Assembly: GCF_014646155.1 (NCBI RefSeq)
Contig: NZ_BMMX01000001.1
Span: forward strand, 917,720 to 981,719
Direction of reading: 5' to 3'
Length of the DNA: 64,000 nucleotides
Source of the DNA: Mangrovihabitans endophyticus
GTDB lineage: Bacteria > Actinomycetota > Actinomycetes > Mycobacteriales > Micromonosporaceae
In this document: piece after piece, positions 62,676 through 64,000 of the stretch
Numbering within the stretch: the first letter of the stretch is position 1
Layout: every line of letters begins with the position of its first letter
The notes under the pieces: model-generated
Seen by the model: the letters and a program-made list of their open reading frames with translations, nothing else
Databases searched by the model: none
What the model was told of the DNA's origin: nothing
Made by a program: the position numbers and the translations under genes

Positions 62676-63626
62676 GTGAAGCATGGGCAACGCACCCTCG
62701 TTGCTGCGGCAACCGCCGCGGCGCTGGTCCTCCTCGGCGGATGCGGATCCGGCGACGGCGACGTCGCGTCCGGCTCGTCCGCCGGCGCCCGGCTCGCCGT
62801 GGTCGCCACCACGCCCGAGGTCGCCGACTTCGTCCGCACCATCGCGGGCAGCGACGTCACCGTCACACAGATCATCAAGCCGAACGTCGACCCGCACGAG
62901 TACGAGCCCACACCGGCCGACATCCAGGCCATCGCTGCGGCCTCGCTCGTCGTGAAGAACGGGGTCGGCCTGGAGGAATGGCTGAACCCGACGATCGAGT
63001 CCGCCGGCTTCTCCGGCACCGTCGTGGACTCCAGCCGGGGCGTGCGGATCCGGCAGGGCGACCCCGGCGACGAGGAGATGAAGGACGGCGATCCGCACAT
63101 CTGGCACAACCCGCAGAACGCCAAGATCATGGTCGGCAACATCGAGAAGGGGCTGGCCGCAGCCGATCCGTCGCACGCCTCGACCTACCGGGCCAACCTC
63201 GCCGGCTACGCGGCGAAGCTGGACAAGCTCGACGCCGACAACGAGGCCGCCTTCGCCACGCTGCCGGTGGATCAGCGCAAGCTGGTGACCAACCACGACG
63301 CGTTCGGCTACTACGTCGACCGGTACCACCTCCAGTTCGTCGGCTCGGTGATCCCCAGCATGGACACCTCGGCCGAACTGTCCGCCAAGCAGCTCACCGA
63401 TCTGGTCGCCAAGATCAAGGCAACCGGCACGAAGGCCATCTTCACCGAGAGCTCACTGCCGCCGAAGACCGCCGAAGCGATCGCCCAGCAGGCCGGGGTC
63501 AAGGTCGTCGGCGGGGACGACGCCCTCTACGGCGACAGCCTGGGCCGGCTCGGCACCCCGCAGGGCACCTACCTCGGCGCCGAGCGGCACAACACCCAGG
63601 TGATCGTCTCGGCGCTGGGTGGCTGA
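62676..63626 (+). CDS. Zn/Mn ABC transporter substrate-binding lipoprotein (ZnuA-like)
   Basis: 316 aa from GTG at 62676 (GGAG 8 bp upstream); a start at 62631 would place the coding region over the Zur-like box. Lipoprotein: KHGQRTLVAAATAAALVLLGGCG. The cluster A-I fold: VVATTPEVADFVRTIAG, metal His in NVDPHEYEPTPADI, DGDPHIWHNPQNAK, NHDAFGYYVDRYHL, and Asp in GGDDALYGDSLG. No long His-rich loop, so Mn is also possible. The ATPase gene follows. Confidence 0.88.
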   Translation: MKHGQRTLVAAATAAALVLLGGCGSGDGDVASGSSAGARLAVVATTPEVADFVRTIAGSDVTVTQIIKPNVDPHEYEPTPADIQAIAAASLVVKNGVGLEEWLNPTIESAGFSGTVVDSSRGVRIRQGDPGDEEMKDGDPHIWHNPQNAKIMVGNIEKGLAAADPSHASTYRANLAGYAAKLDKLDADNEAAFATLPVDQRKLVTNHDAFGYYVDRYHLQFVGSVIPSMDTSAELSAKQLTDLVAKIKATGTKAIFTESSLPPKTAEAIAQQAGVKVVGGDDALYGDSLGRLGTPQGTYLGAERHNTQVIVSALGG

Positions 63627-63627
63627 G

Positions 63628-64000
63628 ATGGGCGACCTCGCGGCGGCCGGGGCCGCCCTGCGCTACACCGGGGCCAGCATCGGGTACCACGGCACACCCG
63701 TGCTCACCCATGTCGATCTGAACCTGGCCGCCGGGCGTCGTCTCGTGCTGATCGGGCCCAACGGGGCGGGCAAGTCCACGCTGATCAAGTCCGTGCTCGG
63801 CCTGGTGCCGGTCCTGGACGGCACGGCCACCGTGTTCGGTCAGCCGCCCGCCCAGGCCCGCGCGGTCACCGGCTACGTCCCGCAGACCGACTCGCTCGAC
63901 GCGGACTTCCCGGTCACCACCGCGCAGGTGGTCATGATGGGCCGATACCGGCGGATCGGCTGGTGGCGGCCCACCCGTGCGGTCGACCGTCGCGCCGTGA
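63628..64000 (+). CDS. Metal ABC transporter ATPase (ZnuC-like), 3'-truncated by window
   Basis: 124 residues visible. ATG at 63628, 1 bp after the binding-protein stop. Walker A IGPNGAGKSTLIK, Q-loop GYVPQTDSLDADFPVT, and VMMGRYRRIGWWRP are typical of ATPases of zinc/manganese importers (ZnuC/MntB type). The signature and Walker B lie outside the window. It would energise import of the metal carried by the preceding lipoprotein; the permease gene is presumably next. Confidence 0.9.
   Translation, partial: MGDLAAAGAALRYTGASIGYHGTPVLTHVDLNLAAGRRLVLIGPNGAGKSTLIKSVLGLVPVLDGTATVFGQPPAQARAVTGYVPQTDSLDADFPVTTAQVVMMGRYRRIGWWRPTRAVDRRAV

Overview
High-GC actinobacterial chromosome segment. The signs are strongly biased third positions, GTG and TTG starts, frequent 4-bp ATGA/GTGA gene overlaps, an AfsR/SARP-type regulator, a large LuxR (LAL) regulator, an F420-type luciferase-like oxidoreductase and NB-ARC/TPR proteins. 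A Micromonosporaceae-like host (Actinoplanes/Micromonospora type) is my inference, not something the sequence proves. No rRNA, tRNA, CRISPR array, insertion sequence or prophage gene was recognised. The first and last genes run off the window.

Layout. (1) 1-13051 is mixed housekeeping and regulation: a truncated SARP-family regulator, a PEP-mutase-like lyase, an RHH-DUF433/DUF5615 toxin-antitoxin pair, a lincosamide-nucleotidyltransferase-like enzyme, a molybdenum-cofactor pair (MobA-like and XdhC), a methyltransferase, a divergent SDR/LysR pair with a clear operator, an orphan NB-ARC-TPR protein and a DUF1232 membrane protein. (2) 13101-16435 is a sulfur-stress regulon: an MBL-rhodanese fusion, a thioredoxin, and a membrane rhodanese with a PIG-L deacetylase. 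Each transcription unit carries a CsoR/CstR-like palindrome (ATACCCC..GGGGTAT). (3) 16485-21245 holds a secreted GH2 beta-galactosidase with a LamG insertion, and an NlpC/P60 protein.

(4) 21320-36824 is a divergent catabolic locus. Leftward run a PhzS-like flavin monooxygenase, DUF3500, an NTF2-like protein, an FAH-family enzyme, RidA and a succinate-semialdehyde-type dehydrogenase. Rightward run a sugar-type ABC importer, an ACMSD-like amidohydrolase, an HpaH-like hydratase, an HpaI-like aldolase, an RraA-family protein, a GntR/FCD regulator, a second DUF3500 and DUF2255. ATCGTATACGAT-like palindromes in both promoter regions suggest one GntR regulon. The lower half resembles HpaG/HpaH/HpaI plus SSADH of homoprotocatechuate degradation, but no recognisable ring-cleavage dioxygenase is present. 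The two DUF3500 proteins share a His-rich motif and are the least explained parts.

(5) 36840-53877 is a biosynthetic cluster. A PhzE-type synthase and a type II DAHP synthase would supply an aminated shikimate-derived acid. An ACP-fused benzoate-CoA-ligase-like enzyme would load it. Two ketosynthase/chain-length-factor-like pairs, a FabI-type reductase, an ACP and FabG would extend and reduce it. An alpha/beta hydrolase, an LLM oxidoreductase, an FAD monooxygenase and a 4HBT thioesterase would release and tailor it, under a LAL regulator. No dehydratase is visible.

(6) 54083-64000 contains a TetR/aldo-keto reductase unit with a 12-bp-arm operator, a secreted ricin-lectin/propeller protein, about 1.1 kb of gene-poor DNA with a 13-bp-arm inverted repeat, an operon of three PLP enzymes (Y4yA-like decarboxylase, cysteine-synthase-rhodanese fusion, cysteine-desulfurase-like), and the start of a Zn/Mn ABC importer behind a Zur-like box.
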